Assembly: GCA_949987565.1 (NCBI GenBank)
Contig: OX465114.1
Coordinates: 4,554,832 to 4,618,831, forward strand
Direction of reading: 5' to 3'
Source of the DNA: Luidia sarsii
Taxonomy: Eukaryota > Echinodermata > Asteroidea > Paxillosida > Luidiidae
DNA: 64,000 nt
In this document: positions 29,690 to 40,319 of the stretch, piece by piece
How positions within the stretch are numbered: the stretch's first letter is position 1
How the letters are laid out: each line of letters starts with the position of its first letter
Notes under the pieces: generated by a model
Database searches by the model: none
Told to the model about the DNA's origin: nothing
What the model saw: the letters and a program-made list of their open reading frames with translations, nothing else
Translations under genes and position numbers: made by a program

Positions 29690-31960
29690 AAAGGAGAGTG
29701 TGGCTCTGAAAAGAGCCATTAGTATTTTGTGTATACAGTCGACTCCCGTTACAACCAGCTCGATTATAATGACAACTCCATTATAACGAGCATATTTTCA
29801 AAGTCCCAATCCATTTGTGCACGTTTGTATGGAGGAAACATTTGTGTGTAACGACCACACACGCTACGAGACTCCAATCCAAACCTTATTCAGGAATCGT
29901 GTCTTTCAATGCCCCATGCATGCACGCAGTGCTGCGGTTTCATGCGAACGTTGTTTCCATCTCGCCGATAATGGGACGGTTTGTATGGTGGCCCAGAAGG
30001 GACATCGTAAATCGCAAACATCTGCGGTTAAAAATCCCCCTTGCGGTTTCAGACAATGAGGCTTTTAGGAGATAATGAGTGCATGGAAGATTTGCTGCAT
30101 ATCATTTAATACCTAACAGTGGGGACGTAAACTGAAAGTTTGAAATCCAAAGAATAATATTTTTGTAGTATTATTGGGGCGCCCTCTCTTAACTGATTCA
30201 AGAACAGCAGAACGAAATGTCTGTCGTTTTTTTATCGGAGCATTGTGTGTGAGTGACGGATTTACGTGCTCGAAGTTTCCATTGTGTCCGGATTAAGGTC
30301 GTCAAATATACCATTGAGGAAGATATTTTCAACCTTTGTTTTATTTATTTTATTCACCAGCATTTGAATTCCAAAATAATGTGAAATAATCTACATTGCA
30401 TTGGCTTTAGTCCAATACACACAGCTGGAAAAACATGTGCAAGTAGAACTGCAAATGGGAATAACTGCGCTCTAGTTATAACGAGGTTCCGGTTATAACG
30501 AGGGAATTGCGAAAGTCTGGCAGACCTCGTTAGAACAGGAGTCGACTGTACTCTGCCTGTCATCAGGAGACTGCTGGATTCCAACTATAAGTTTTGTGGA
30601 GAGCGTTGGAGCATGGATAATTTTTTCCGCCCAGCATGATCACTAGGGCATGAAGACGTTCACTGGAGTCTGTCAGTGTGCAAGGAGGTGGACAGGGTGC
30701 TGGAATGAAGTGGATTTGTCTGTGGGTATAGAAGACCCATTGGACAGAAGTCGTTGTCATATCACTGATGTGAACATCAAAATACTGAGGAACAGTGTTG
30801 TGCTTGAAGATCTTGATGGCCTTCCTCCCCCAACCAGGGTGCCATCTCTCAATGCTGGTGATAAGTTTGGCACTGCTCTACTTGAAGACATGGTCCTTTT
30901 CATGCACGTGCTTGATGATTCCAGACTTGTCATGATCACCCTTATGGCCACAGGCTTTGCGTTCATTGAGTCTAGCGGGGAGGTCCCTACCAGTATCTCC
31001 AATGTACACTTAACTCCAGGTCTAGAATCCGGGTTTTGCCTGTTGGTCTGGGTGGGGTTCCGGATCTCGTTGGGTACCATGTGGAAAACTCTTATTTTGT
31101 ACTTTTTGGGGGCTTTTTGGATCTTGTGAAAGGTACTGCCCAAGTACAGAAGGGTGACAGAAGTTTCCCTACTACTGTAGTTTGACCTTGAGTAGAGGAG
31201 ACCCTTTGGTCATGGCGGACTCTGGGTCTTGTGTTTTGATCTGGTGTCCAGAGTAGCCATTCCTCGTTGCGGCTGCCTTGATGTGACAAATCTCCTCCTG
31301 TAGGGTTCTGTAGGGGCATCGAACAAGAGTGTTGGTGACTGAATATCTGATGCTAGTGTGGTGGAAAGACCAGCTATGCAGGTAGCTGTCTATGTAGCTG
31401 GGGTTTCCGGTAGATACTCCGAGTGAGGATGCCATTCTGCTGCCTGGACACCTCCACATCCAGGAAAGGGATGCTGCCATCCTTTTCAGCTGACTTTAAG
31501 GTGGATGTCATCTGGTGCAGTCTTTGGGAGGAGTCAGACGGCTGGTTTGGTAGCTTGGATGATCTCCTCCACTGTTGCCAAATGGTGCGTGATGGCAAAC
31601 TGGTCCCCAAGGGCAAAATCTCCTGTTTTTGTGGAGGAATGGATGCGCTGACTGAGGTTGACAACTGTCTGCTTGATGAAGGTGAGGATTGATGCCCAAG
31701 GATATTGGTTCTATGTTTATGCTTGGAAGCTTCACCATAACTTGACAGAGACGTGTGTTGCAGAAAGATCCTCCACACTCCAGTGGTCATGCGGGAATGA
31801 TTCTCCACACTCCAATGCTCTCCACAACACTTATGAGCACTGATGATAGTGGAATCCAGCAGGCAGAGTACACACTGCCTAAAAATGTTGAGTTACCGGC
31901 TGGTTTCAGAGCGACACACTTCTTCTCAGAAGAGATGTGTTACATAATTTATCACAACAC
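29690..31960 (-). mobile_element. Penelope-like element family 2, copy b, split by a Tigger-like MITE
   Basis: The minus-strand core matches copy a (17750-19360): SIPFLDVEVSRQQNGILTRS at about 31430-31480, then the linker and IRVFHMVPNEIRNPTQT at about 31060-31110. The GIY-YIG region follows in broken frames near 30960-31030. The 3' terminal sequence (30549-30660, continuing at 29690-29735) reappears inverted at 31740-31960, so this copy too has opposed terminal arms. The terminal arms carry pieces of a hammerhead-like motif. Frameshifts are numerous. The fragment 29690-29735 is separated from the rest by the MITE. Confidence 0.85.
29736..30548. mobile_element. Tigger/pogo-like MITE, TA target duplication
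   Basis: The ends are CAGTCGACTCCCGTTACAAC at 29736 and, complemented, CAGTCGACTCCTGTTCTAAC ending at 30548. TA is on both sides (29734-29735, 30549-30550). Subterminal repeats ATTATAACGAG and GGTTATAACGAG recur inside both ends. TA duplication with CAGT(C/T)GACTCC ends is typical of pogo/Tigger elements. No transposase. It interrupts the terminal arm of the Penelope-like copy, so it is younger. Confidence 0.85.
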
Positions 31961-32691
31961 ATCCATTTCCCAACAATACAAAACCTAGACAATGCATGAA
32001 AAAAGAAAAGTGAGGTGGTTCCTGGAAATGACCAAGCAATTGATCCACAATTCAAACAACAATTTGACCAGAATCAACAAGTCCTCTACAGAGTGGACCT
32101 CGGAAAATAACCTACTGCCTCCATGGCAACTTTTGCACTCAAGGCCTACCACCTCAAGAATTTGGCAGCGTAAATTGGAAGCTTGTCCATGGTCAAGTAC
32201 AGGTGCTTTAAAATAAAGTACACAGTACAGGTGAAATGGAGCCATAAAGTACACAGATTTTACCATGTTATACCCTTAGTCCCATGTAAGGTACCGGTGC
32301 TCTAATTCATCTTCTTAGCAGATATACATGAATGTGTATATCCTTTTAGATTATTTTTTTAAATGACACATTACCACAATTCAAATTCCAAAATATGGCA
32401 GTCATTGGCACTAACTGAAAAGTGGCGAGCATTAAGTGATTTTTTTGAGAATGCCACTGGTCCATTGTGTGGTAGCAGGAACCTCACAAAAATTTCAAGA
32501 AATTTGCAAACTGTATTTGCAGGATTTTAAACGATTGTAATCTGGGCTAGAGCTCATCCTAAAAATTAGCCAATGGAACTATTGCATATGAATATATATG
32601 TGTGTTAAACAGAGTCAATGTGCAGTTCATAATAAGTGCAATATACATGTATTAAAAATATAATTTGTATTCTTTGATATCTAAATTTGGA
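31961..32691. other. ORC3 intron, nothing recognised
   Basis: AT-rich spacer between two Penelope-like copies of different families. No coding sense or repeat ends identified. Confidence 0.5.
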
Positions 32692-33229
32692 GAGCATGAC
32701 ATTTCGATCCTAGCAGGACTCAAAGGCAGAAGGCCCTGCTAGGATAAAAACATCAGGCCCTCCAAATTTTCACAGTTGCCATTTAGTCATTTTACTCAGG
32801 AAGCAATTTGCAACATTTGTTCATGCTTTTTGAATCTGACTTTCGCCGCCATACACGTGTATTGGCCAGTAACTTGGTTGCTAGAGGCTATAGTTCTCGC
32901 CAAGTGAAGAACTCCATTGCTAAAGTCTATTCCATTCCCAGAAGTTCGGCACTAAAACAAAAGCCACCAGGTCCCAAGGACAAGCCCAAGGTTCCCTTAG
33001 TTACTTCCTACCACCCTTCTCTTCCTCCTCTCAGGAAGAAAACTAAGGAAAACCACCATATTCTCCACACTTAAGATTGTCTGGCTGATGCCATTCCAAA
33101 TTCACCTGTTTTGGCTTTCAGGCGACCCCGTAACCTGCGTGACTTAATTGTCCGAGCAGAGGTTCCCCCTTTGGACTCTTCACCTCCAACTTAATTTGGT
33201 ACATTTAAGTGTACCTCGAAATGCATTGT

Positions 33230-33623
33230 TTGCAAGACACATGTCAAGGAAATAGACTCTTCCAATGGACATCCTTCTGGAACTACCCACACGACCTATG
33301 GCTGTATCACATGCACTACCTCAAACATCATATACCTCATCTCTTGTAGAGTTTGTAATATTCAGTATGTTGGCGAGACCAAAAACACCCTCAAAAAACG
33401 GATCTATGGCCATAGGTCTACTATTAAAACCGGTAAAATGGACACCCCTGTTGGGTATCACTTCAATCTCCCTGATCATTCGATATCAGATATGAGTGTA
33501 CTGGGCATAGAATCACTTGTTCACCGTAGTAATGCTGTCCGTCTTAGCCGTGAGAAAATGTGGATGAAGCGTCTTCGGACTATTCAACCACATGGTCTCA
33601 ACATCCAGGAGGGTAATGACTAA
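33230..33623 (+). pseudogene. Family 1 copy c: GIY-YIG endonuclease domain
   Basis: It reads IIYLISCRVCNIQYVGETKN, LKKRIYGHRSTIKTGK, ESLVHRSNAVRLSREKMWMK, ending LNIQEGND and stop. An uninterrupted frame covers 33438-33623, while stops upstream break the link to the RT. The sequence is very close to copies b and d. Confidence 0.88.
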
Positions 33624-33892
33624 CACCATGCAGCTTTCTGATAATCCTTTTTTTGTGTTCAGTCCTTCACACTTCTCTCTTTGATCTTTCCCCCTCTTCT
33701 CCCTAATCCCTACCCTACTCCTTGCCCTTCTCTTTGATCTTTCTCCCTCCTCTCACTAATCCCAACCCTACTCCTTGCCCTTCCCTTTGATCTCTCCCTA
33801 CCAGCTTCACTCTTTGTCCTCTATTTCTCATCTGTGTCCTATTCACTCTCCCCCCCCCCTTCCTTCGTGTACATGTATCTGTTTTGTCCTTG

Positions 33893-34110
33893 TCACTCTG
33901 CCTTTGAGAAAGGTCCTGCTAGGATCGAAACGTCAGGCCCACTAAATTTTAAGCTTTTTGAATAAGTTAAATCATCTCAAAATTTAGTGGGCCTGACGTT
34001 TCGATCCTAGCAGGACTTTTCTCAAAGGCAGATAAAGGTCCTGCCTTTGAGAAAGGTCCTGCCAGGATCGAAACATCATCGGAACGTCAGGCCCACTAAA
34101 TTTTGATATT
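33893..34110. repeat. Three alternating hammerhead-like terminal motifs (+,-,+)
   Basis: At 33905-33945 the motif reads forward (GGTCCTGCTAGGATCGAAAC, then GTCAGGCCCACTAAATTTT). At 33978-34030 it reads in reverse (AAAATTTAGTGGGCCTGACG, then TTTCGATCCTAGCAGGAC). At 34045-34110 it reads forward again with a small internal duplication. The first two form a long perfect-looking inverted repeat around a short AT-rich loop (33950-33976). This matches the tail-to-tail junctions formed when Penelope-like elements reverse-transcribe linked RNA copies. Confidence 0.85.
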
Positions 34111-34299
34111 TGCATTTTGGTAATTTTAGTCAGTAAGCAGTTTGCAACATTATTGTATATCACTTAGTTTAATCATCATTGCTCTTCAATTTAATTGTTG
34201 ATTAATTCTTTTAAAGAAGGTTTTTTTCCGAAAAAAAAACACCTTGCTTTTGCCTTTCATTATTAAGCTGATGAAAAGATGTGACAATGGTACATGTAC

Positions 34300-34487
34300 C
34301 TGCTAATCAACAGAAAGTCTTGGAGAACTTTTGTTGCAAAACTTTCCAAATCTTCAAAGACGATGACGACAGGTGGAAAATCAATGTAATTCTTGTTTTT
34401 CAGATTACTGGCATGTCTTTTCCTGTGCTGTGAAGACTTTCTGGCTGACTTGGGAGGTGAATCAAACTGCTTCTGGCACTTCATTCT
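34300..34487 (-). CDS. ORC3: ORC3 exon 4 of those visible
   Basis: A 188-bp exon between acceptor TTCATATATACAG and donor GTACAT on the minus strand. It starts RMKCQKQFDSPPKSARKSSQ, a basic Ser-rich stretch probably nuclear and disordered. Then DFPPVVIVFEDLESFATKVL and QDFLLIS follow, which match vertebrate ORC3 SPPVVVILKDMESFATKVLQ and DFIIIS. The acidic FEDLE segment occupies the place of the Walker B strand in the AAA+-like fold. It ends with AG, completed to Ser by exon 26793-26952. Confidence 0.96.
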
Positions 34488-35200
34488 CTGTATATATGAA
34501 ATCAATAGAAAAATCTGAAATCTTCAAACATTTAGAAGGCTTGATGTTGCAATCCTTGCAGGACCTTTCTGAAAATGAAACAAAACAGAAGGAAAGGGGA
34601 GAGACAATCGGATACAAATGACAGAAACGAAACAGGACAAAGGAGGGGAATTTATAGATGGAAAGGGTTGAGATCAAGTGCAGGAAAGTGTTCAGAGGTG
34701 AAATAAAAGAAAACCACAAAATCTGCAAAATGTTATGTTTAATAATAATAAGTCCTTTGATTAATAGATGAAATACATGTTTGAACTGCCAACTCACTGA
34801 ATGTTTAAGTTTGGAAAAGGCCATACCATGGTAATTACACAGACAGTGACCATCATGCACATGGTGCTCACTTGCAAAACACCGAGCCTTCAGCGAAGCC
34901 CCAATGTCTATCACAGTGTTATAGTAAGTTAATACAAAATTGCAGAAACAAGACCATATGTGAGTCGAAACCGGCCTGTATTAAGTACGCTTTTAATGTG
35001 TTTTATCTTGTTGCTTGTGGAGTCCAACAGCATGAATGTATTTAAGTGCCACGTGTGACAAAATTTGTATTTCATTTTGCTCTTTGTGCTAGTTAAAGTC
35101 TAGTATTGCACAGTTGTTTGACACTCTGACATTACTTTTCACGTTCCATTTGACAAGTTGCCCATAAAATGAATATTTTTTTCTTTTAGTTACACTCAGT
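34488..35200. other. ORC3 intron, possible remnant of family 1 terminal motif
   Basis: At 34533-34570 the sequence GATGTTGCAATCCTTGCAGG followed by ACCTTTCTGAAAATGAAAC looks like a decayed reverse copy of the Penelope-like family 1 terminal motif. Otherwise nothing is recognised. Confidence 0.35.
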
Positions 35201-35940
35201 CCCCTCTTTGCAATGCTCCGCTAATCTAACGAATGTCTGTACCCTGGAACTTCGGCCAAAAATCAATGTGTCATTGCTAACAATAAGCAATGTGTGCGTC
35301 AAAGAATCTTCAAACATTCCTCATTCAAATGTAGCCTTGTCCAAGGCAGTCTCTCCGGTACAGTACGACTCCGGGCAGAGATCCGGGCCAAACGCACGCA
35401 AACGGCAAAACAGCACTATACCAGGCCAAGTGCAAGCTGTACACGACTCGCAGACTGCACCACAGCCATACCGCACACAATGGCTTGTGTCTGTACATGT
35501 GTACGAGCCCGTACGCAGCTGTACTGGCCCCCCTCGAGTGTTTCTTTGAATTTTCTTTGGACGAAAATGGGGGGGGGGGGGGGCTCAGCGATATGCCTTT
35601 ATGCAGCTTTTATGAATATTAATTAATTTTCTGCAGCCAATCACAAGACACGAAAAAATGCGGTTACCCAATGCCGCTGTGAACTGTACACGTTCTGCGA
35701 GCGCAGAACATACGTTTAGTACAGACCTCCCCCATGCAGCCAATCATAAGACTCGGAAAGTGTGGTTACGCAATGCCAGTGAGCAGGTCCCCTACTTTAC
35801 GCGTTGCACACGCACAGACATTGTACAGACCCCCCCCCAACACAATTCCCCAAACGTTACATCATGCATAATGCATACAAGTACACTTATCACACATTAC
35901 CACATACGTCACACCCACAAGGACCAATAGTAAGTAGCCA
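35201..35940. other. CpG-richer intronic block with 100-bp tandem duplication and poly-G run
   Basis: Base composition shifts here to GC/CpG-richer DNA. Two diverged 100-bp units lie in tandem (35633-35734, 35735-35838). Each begins TGCAGCCAATCA and contains GGTTACNCAATGCC and a GTACAGACC..CCCC end. A 16-base G run lies at 35567-35582. Open frames at 35208-35930 match nothing I know. It may be a decayed element. Confidence 0.5.
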
Positions 35941-37762
35941 GTATACACAGTGGGCGCATCTCTCATTACTGTAATGAGTTCTGCTGGGATTTTACAGATC
36001 CATCAAGGCAATGGTTTACGGTCCAAGACAAGACGCTCGTATGACATGATACGCATGCAAGTTACGGCGGGGCATGGTGCACGGCATGCAACTAGGCCGG
36101 ATTTTTATTTCTAAATCGGCGACCAACGCCTTGGTCAAGGCTAAATAAAATGCAGCATCTGATACCCCTGAAAAAAAGAATGTGTGTGGTCGTCAACTTT
36201 CATTTAGTATACAAACTCTGGAATGCATCTGGGTAGCTGCATCATAATTTAGCATTTGACTAATAAGCTTCAGAATTTTTTTAACCAATTACTAATGGAG
36301 AACGCATCAAGCGGTGACTCCCATGATGTGTTCCCTGATAATACTGCGTGGTGGGAAATTTGAAGCTTGTCGTCACTAAACCACAATCCTAGACAGACAC
36401 CCTGACAGGATGGCCATCTCTCAATGGGACCTTTACTATGTGTATGATGTGTAAGTAAAATATCTACGTATATATTTTTGTATATTATAAACCTGTAGTA
36501 ATGTATTTACATGGGTTACCTGCGTTGACATAAAAATTCTCAGTGAAATGTTGGTGAAATCAGTGTTGGTGAGTCAGTCAATAAATTAATTACACTCGTA
36601 CTTGTGTGTCCATCTTATGTGGCTAGATTATACATGTACTTGAATGCAATCTGCTCAATTAATAGTTGTAATGAAATATTTGGTGTCTGATGTTCATCCT
36701 ACGGTAGTTTGCATTTATATGCATGGGAAATTCAGAATTTTGTATAAGCAATACTGATACTACACCATGTAAACTTGTTTCCATTTGATCCTACAGCTTG
36801 TGAGTTGGTTGATTTTACAGTTTGTAACCTGGTTGACTTGCAATGGAATAAGGTTACGGACTTGATAGTGACTTGTAGTTATGGGTATAATTATTATGGA
36901 GTGGAGTATTTTGGTGTGTAAATCAATTTATATTTAAGCAATCAGTGATGACTCCAGCCAAAGTTTTGTACATAAGCATTGACTTTGTTTCATTAAAGGA
37001 GAAAAAAAATGCCAGCATACCTTGCAAATAGATGCATTTAAGCTCCAAAATACCAGTACAGATTGTGGTAAAGAATGTGGGTGATTTCCACGGCCTGAAC
37101 GACGTGTGGAATGCCAACACAATGTCTCCCACATGCTTTAAGCGGCAGCACACTATCCCTTGATCGTCCACTGTTAAGTTCCCACAATAGAGCGATTGTT
37201 GCTGCTAATCTTGCAATTCATGTGGCAACTTGTGTCAAAATGGGTCTTTGTCATGATTCGTATTGCTTTGTTCTAAGCTGAAAAGAGTCTGTTTGAAATG
37301 TGGACAATAGTAGTGCCTGGATACATAAGGCCCAATCGCATAGTCAAACCAACGGCGCTCAGATTTTGGAGGTGCCGGCGTGAAGTGGTTAACCCTATCT
37401 GCACAGGGAGGGGGCCTCGGAGGCCGCCTTCATATTTTTTTGTTACTGCATCGCGACCGCTAGACATTTTGGATTCGCGCATCATGACTTTTCCCTGTGA
37501 TGTCTTGCGCACATTTTGATGTAGATTTTTTGTTGTATATTTGATGTAGACCTATTTGGTGTTACATTAGTATGCGCAGGTCATTACAATTGCATATATT
37601 TGATAAGTAGAAAGGGTGATCATATATTTGTGTACAATTTTAAACTGTCAGAAAAAGGCTTGCACTTTATAACTCATGATCAGGAATTGATGTTGCACTG
37701 ATTTCATGCTTTTGTATAATTATGAGTGAAACTAATTAAAGTTTGGAAACAATAAAACATTA
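35941..37762. other. ORC3 intron, little recognised
   Basis: At 37375-37395 GCCGGCGTGAAGTGGTTAAC resembles a TTAA-associated MITE end also seen at 15480-15497. A minus-strand open frame at 36934-37171 is discussed among the rejected items. No other feature is supported. Confidence 0.4.
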
Positions 37763-38830
37763 GAAACTAGAGATTTATGTCTGTTGGCATCTGGTTCTCT
37801 TTAAAAAAAAATGACATCAATGGGATTCGAACCCGTACCCTCCATTCCTACCCAAAAATGCATGTGCATATTTTGTGCACAAACTCTAAGGGACTTCATT
37901 ATAATATTAAAAAAATCATAATAATTCTGAACAATGGTCAATCAGTTACATACCTAAGGTTTTGAATGTGTAGCACAACAGCTAACCGCACACCAAATTT
38001 CGAGATTGACGAATGGCAAATATGTGTTTTAAAAACAAGCATTTTCATGATGTCACGATTGCGTCATGGCATTTTGGCCCCGGAGGGTGTTTCTAAACTA
38101 CATCCCGAATAGATATAAAGAAAACAAAATCAAAAAAACTTGCTCCGTTGGCCAAATATGCTCAATTGAATGTAATAATTTGAAAAGTTCATGATCTCAT
38201 TAATATTCATGAGATGACATCATGATCAAATAAGCGCAATTTTTGGATACACCTTTTCCCAACTTAGATATAGTGCAAAATTGAACCCAAAGGAAATTGC
38301 ATTTTTGCTTAAAATGGAGTTTGAAATTTGCCCCTTTAAAGCACTGTGAAGTGACACATGATGACGTCATGATGTTTTCAAGACAACTGTGCAATAGCTC
38401 AACATAGGCTTTCTGCATTTGCCAAGTTTTAACAAAAGCCAAGTGTGTTCAATGGCGAAAGTGCTAGACACAAAAACCCTGTGCAAAGTCTATGGGATTT
38501 TTCCGACCAGAAAAAGAAGAAGAAGAAGAAGAAGAAGAAGAAGAAGAAGAAGAAGAAGAAAAAAAAAAAATCCGAACAAGAACAATAGTTTTTCCGCTAC
38601 GCGGCGGAAAAGCTAAAAAAATCCGAACAAGAACAATAGCTTTTCCGCTTCACGGCGGAAAAGCTATAAAAAAAAATCAGAACAAACGGAATGTCTTTTC
38701 CGCTACGCTGTAGCGGAGGAAACGCCAAAAAATTCAGAACAAGAACAAAAGCTGTTCCGCTTCTCGGCAGAAAAGCCAAAAAAAATCAGAACAAGAACAA
38801 TAGCTTTTCCGCTTCATGGCGGAAAAGCTA
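37763..38830 (+). repeat. Hairpin-ended repeat family, copy 1, with 3' minisatellite
   Basis: A 750-bp body starts TAGAGATTTATGTCTGTTGG and contains a box B-like ATTCGAACCC (complement), CACGATTGCGTCATGGCATT, GCTCCGTTGGCCAAATATGC and GGATACACCTTTTCCCAACT. It ends at CTATGGGATTTTTCCGAC, a GAA run (38514-38562) and the hairpin AGCTTTTCCGCTNCGCGGCG/GAAAAGCTAA. Here the last segment (hairpin plus AATCCGAACAAGAACAATAG) is tandemly repeated about five times to 38830. Other copies: 52320-53165 (minus), 61170-61735 and 61742-61960 (plus). No protein is encoded. Confidence 0.85.
38514..38562 (+). repeat. GAA/TTC microsatellite
   Basis: About 16 GAA triplets within the hairpin-ended repeat; the same position in the copy at 52320-53165 carries a shorter TTC run (52375-52400). 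Expansion at a fixed point of the element suggests the run began as an A-rich linker of the family. Confidence 0.97.
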
Positions 38831-39143
38831 ATAAAAACAAGGACATAAAAAGCGACGGCTTTTTGGTGTGACAGGGAAGTTGAATTTTAGCTGCACATGT
38901 ACAAAAATGACATAACTGTTCATACATGTAATTTCTCATCTGGGAAACCATATCCTAATTTTAGTTTCCTCACGCTCTTATACTTGTTTACATTGAAATC
39001 ATGAAAATATCTAAAACATGCATAAAATTTTCATCAAGTTAATTCTAATTATCAAAAAATATATATGCATGTTTGATTAAAGGTCCTTTTTTCTTTTTAT
39101 GGCTGAAAATACTTTATTGCACAATAAAAAAGTTCGCACTTAC

Positions 39144-39227
39144 CTTTGTCTGCTCACAGTACCAGGTTTGCACAACCACCATTGAAGCTGGCATTCTCTT
39201 GAAATTAAGCTCTTCCTTTTCTTCAGT
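39144..39227 (-). CDS. ORC3: ORC3 exon 3 of those visible
   Basis: An 84-bp exon (28 codons, phase 0 to 0) with acceptor GTGTCACTTCAG and donor GTAAGTGCG on the minus strand. It reads TEEKEELNFKRMPASMVVVQ, then TWYCEQTK. The second part corresponds to vertebrate ORC3 MDSLSSWYMTVTQKTD; the W-Y pair is the best-conserved feature. Similarity is moderate, but phase and position between flanking exons make it convincing. Confidence 0.85.
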
Positions 39228-39529
39228 CTGAAGTGACACAAATAAAAAGCATTCTATTTTGCAGTATTTGCACAATGGTTGGTCTTTCCATTTCATGTTG
39301 TATGGAAAAGCTATATATTGTAGTATTAAAGCTATATTCATGGGAGACTCACAATCCACTAAATGAGTGTTTTTCCTTGTTAAGATATCTCTCCATTTCC
39401 TCCTGCTTATGTGAGGTACATGTAAAAAGGCATTAATCATTCATTTATTTTTTCAATCAGGATATCAACTTCTAACCCATACCCACACTTGTCAAATTGG
39501 TGAAGGGTTATTAATTTCAAATATACATG

Positions 39530-40005
39530 TAGTAAAACCTCGATAACTCGAACTCGGATAACTCGAAAGTCCGCTTACGTAACTCGAAGTGATGCTTTGT
39601 TCCCGCCGAAAGGATAGACTTTTGTGTACATAATTACTTCCGTAAGACGAATTACATGTGGTCGAAATCCCGCTTAAGTCGAAGTTTTTCCTCGAAACAA
39701 TGAAAAAAATCGTTACGAGTCTGTCCTAATCAAGAGCTAAAACGATGTGACAAATAAATTTAAGTCAACTGATGGCTGGAATGTGGCCGTAAACAAAAGC
39801 CGCACTGAACATGTAACTTGGGCTACACAACATGCCATTTCCGTTGTTAGTCAATCACCCGAGTGTAATACAGTGTACATGCACTGTATGTGCATAAACC
39901 TGCTTGCAGACGACTTGACAATTCAATCCACGTGTAAGTCAAAGTTCCGGATAGCTCAAGGTTTACATTCATTCCCTTGAGATTCAAGTTATTGAGGTTT
40001 TACTG
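39530..40005. mobile_element. Tigger/pogo-like MITE
   Basis: The left end AGTAAAACCTCGATAACTCG at 39530 and the complement of the right end (CAGTAAAACCTCAATAACTT ending at about 40003) are inverted repeats with TA at the right boundary. Inside, near each end, ACTCGAA units recur (GGATAACTCGAA, GTAACTCGAA). No transposase. It lies 25 bp from ORC3 exon 40030-40190, close to the splice donor. Confidence 0.7.
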
Positions 40006-40029
40006 TAGTTAATCAATCTCGCTACTTAC

Positions 40030-40190
40030 AGAATCATCAGTGCCAATAAGCTGAGAAACAAGGTTAGACATCAAAGCTCGCAGGCTGCTGCAATTCCTGG
40101 ACAAAAGGTTTGCTATAAAAGGGGTCACCTGGTCTTTCAGCTGGCTTGTAATGGAGTTGAAAGTGGAACGATGGTCTGTCACATTTACAC
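40030..40190 (-). CDS. ORC3: ORC3 exon 2 of those visible
   Basis: A 161-bp exon with acceptor TCACTTATAG and donor GTAAGTAG on the minus strand. Its first two bases complete a Gly codon begun in exon 40320-40476. It reads VNVTDHRSTFNSITSQLKDQ, then VTPFIANLLSRNCSSLRALM and SNLVSQLIG. Vertebrate ORC3 has VNVTDHDLTFGSLTEALQNN and VTPYVVSLQAKDC, so the match is unambiguous. It ends phase 0 into exon 39144-39227. Confidence 0.96.
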
Positions 40191-40319
40191 CTATAAGTGA
40201 CAACAATCAATTGACACAATTTGTGTACAAACATCAATTCAGAGCTACCTTAAAATTAATGCTTTCAGATACAGTAAGCAAATAAAATGTACAAATAAAC
40301 TGTTTTTTTAGGCACTAAC

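Larger units (their letters stand above)
32692..34170 (+). mobile_element. Penelope-like element family 1, copy c, 5'-truncated
   Basis: Plus-strand copy. Positions 32692-32825 hold a damaged pair of terminal motifs, one inverted and one direct, and the AGTCATTTTACTCAGGAAGC piece of the pseudo-LTR. Coding sequence starts abruptly in the RT thumb region (ESDFRRHTRVLASNLVARGY at 32831). It continues through ARGYSSRQVKNSIAKVYSIP, has in-frame stops near 33074 and 33193, and ends with the GIY-YIG domain. A pyrimidine-rich 3' tail (33620-33890) and three terminal motifs (33893-34110) follow. The arrangement of terminal sequence joined directly to truncated coding sequence is typical of Penelope-like insertions. 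Confidence 0.92.

Noticed and set aside
35208..35930. Two or three small host genes in the CpG-richer block
   Set aside because: Frames overlap on the same strand without recognisable domains and cross a homopolymer run and tandem repeats.
36934..37171. Minus-strand open frame with GDIVLAFHTSFRPWKSP and plausible AACAG and GTATGC borders, as a further ORC3 or other exon
   Set aside because: It lies between ORC3 exons 34300-34487 and 39144-39227, whose phases already join, and it matches nothing in that part of ORC3. No second gene is otherwise indicated.
38419..38713. Arg-, Glu- or Lys-rich proteins across 38419-38713
   Set aside because: They are translations of the GAA microsatellite and the adjoining minisatellite in different frames.
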